This document shows positions 63,150-64,000 of a stretch of 64,000 nt of DNA, piece by piece. The DNA comes from CABMKH01 sp040797625 (GTDB lineage Bacteria; Bacillota; Clostridia; Tissierellales; Tissierellaceae): NCBI GenBank assembly GCA_052067355.1, contig JBQHQH010000010.1:17908-81907 (forward strand), in the 5' to 3' direction. A model generated the notes under the pieces. It did not search any database and had not been told where the DNA came from. It worked only from the letters and a program-made list of their open reading frames with translations. The translations under genes and the position numbers were made by a program. Position 1 is the first letter of the stretch. Every line of letters begins with the position of its first letter.

Positions 63150-63313
63150 AAAAAAACTATGGAGCACCATAGTCTAAATAATTAGCACAATATGACTCCC
63201 CTTTACGCCTACGAGGTTAGCTGTCGGGTTAGAGCAAAAGGGAAGCTCTTCAAAATATGATTCACCCCGAAAAAATTGGTTCCCCCGTTTCTTAAATAAG
63301 AATTAAGCGATGC
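63150..63313 (-). promoter_or_regulatory. ydaO/yuaA-type c-di-AMP riboswitch with terminator
   Basis: On the minus strand the conserved parts are in order: CGCTTAATTCT, AACGGGGGAACCAATT, GGGGTGAATCATAT, then AGAGCTTCCCTTTTGCTCTAA, ACCCGACAGCTAACCTCGTAG and GCGTAAAGGGGAG. An intrinsic terminator ACTATGG-TGCT-CCATAGT with T7 follows (63151-63173). The class turns expression off when c-di-AMP is high, which fits control of an osmolyte importer. Confidence 0.93.
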
Positions 63314-63345
63314 AATTCACTATATTTATAATTTATCACCTTTTA

Positions 63346-63374
63346 AGTATAACACAAGTTTTTCAACATGGCAA
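63346..63374 (-). promoter_or_regulatory. Sigma-A promoter of the riboswitch transcript
   Basis: Minus strand TTGCCA-N17-TATACT, about 35 nt before the first conserved riboswitch bases. Confidence 0.65.
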
Positions 63375-63483
63375 ATTCATAGAACAATACGATAGTGTCA
63401 AGTTGTTGTTGGAAAACCAATTAATATAACTTTTCCATTAATAAATTAAAGAATATCCTCGCATTAATTATAATAGTTACATA

Positions 63484-64000
63484 CTAAAAAACTGAAGCAC
63501 TAAGCATGTCTTTAAGCCATCTCCCATCTGTTTTTGATGTATATGGCATATCTATCATTATATCTGGATTAATATTGATGTAGCTTCTTTTTACTCTCTT
63601 TACTACTCTTTTATCAAGTTCTAATTTTCTTTTCTTATTTTTCTTTTCATTTCTTTGATTTCTATAGTATTCTTTAATACTTCCCCCATTTGCCTTGTAT
63701 GCTCTCATGCGTGCCATTTCATCTACACCTATTAGGCTCCAGCCCATTGGTCTTGAACTTAACCTATCAGATAATATATGGCTTATATGGCCTTCTGCAC
63801 TACATCGGTACTCTTCTTCAAATAAGTTATTTATTCCTTCCCAATTGTTTAATATGTATTTTTTAGCATCTCTCATGCTTTTTTTCTTATTTTTAGAATG
63901 GGTTATTTCTATTGCAAAATTTATTAATTCTAGTGCAAATTTCTTCTTCCCTCTTCTAATATATCCCCACAAAGGCTTTTCTATATCTGCTGGTTCTTCA
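63484..64000 (-). mobile_element. ISLre2-type transposase, C-terminal part running off the window
   Basis: The frame on the minus strand is open to the window end (EEPADIEKPLWGYIRRGKK upstream of the first possible start), so this is the 3' end of a longer gene. The C-terminal block RCSAEGHISHILSDRLSSRP, then GWSLIGVDEMARMRAYKANGG, is characteristic of ISLre2 family transposases. The tail has a basic stretch (NRNEKKNKKRKLELDKR-like). Without the upstream half I cannot say whether the element is intact; no clear inverted repeat was seen just after the stop. Confidence 0.8.

Overview
The window looks like a chromosomal segment of a low-GC, anaerobic, amino-acid- and peptide-fermenting Firmicute, most likely a Tissierellia/Clostridia relative. 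The reasons are the strongly AT-rich coding sequence with AGGAGG-type ribosome sites, TTG and GTG starts, T-box leaders, a ydaO-type c-di-AMP riboswitch, a SigV/RsiV pair, a B12-dependent ribonucleotide reductase, a type I-B (Cst/Tneap-like) CRISPR-Cas locus, and repeated M20 amidohydrolase plus transporter pairs. No rRNA or tRNA gene was recognised.

Layout. (1) 1-8.1 kb: a catabolic island holding the end of a B12-mutase-like (OraE/MutE type) gene, a DctM-like transporter with a small membrane partner, a sensor kinase and NtrC-type sigma-54 activator, and an AtuA/DUF4387 pair. Two -24/-12 promoters flank the two-component genes and tie the island together. (2) 8.1-20 kb: an MFS carrier, AbgA-like hydrolase, DUF1097 protein, dihydropyrimidine dehydrogenase PreT/PreA behind a structured leader, M20 hydrolase with an AbgT transporter, and a methionine ABC importer behind a methionine T-box. 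(3) 20.3-33.4 kb: a WYL regulator, a complete cas6-8b-7-5-3-4-1-2 operon, a leader, and an array of 54 repeats and 53 spacers read in the same direction; the degenerate repeats lie at the far end.

(4) 33.5-42.8 kb: a GNAT, a TIM-barrel/AraC regulator divergent from a Tm-1-like/TIM-barrel enzyme pair, a secreted SAM-hydrolase-family protein, a LysR gene broken by a frameshift, and an AbgB-like hydrolase with two membrane proteins. (5) 43-49 kb: SigV/RsiV and two tandem chemoreceptors whose signalling halves are almost identical in DNA. (6) 49-55 kb: two paralogous transporters, a gamma-glutamyltransferase, and an isoleucine-type T-box in front of a transporter-amidohydrolase pair. (7) 55-64 kb: a ZIP transporter, a TnpB relic, an unknown membrane pair, NrdJ, a betaine-type ABC importer with a binding-protein-permease fusion under a c-di-AMP riboswitch, and an ISLre2-type transposase running off the end.

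Taken together the window is dominated by import and hydrolysis of modified amino acids and peptides (N-acyl, p-aminobenzoyl-glutamate-like, gamma-glutamyl). Control is by sigma-54, T-boxes, LysR/AraC regulators and riboswitches, and a large adaptive immunity locus sits in the middle. Functions were assigned by reading the translated sequences and recognising motifs; no database search was possible.
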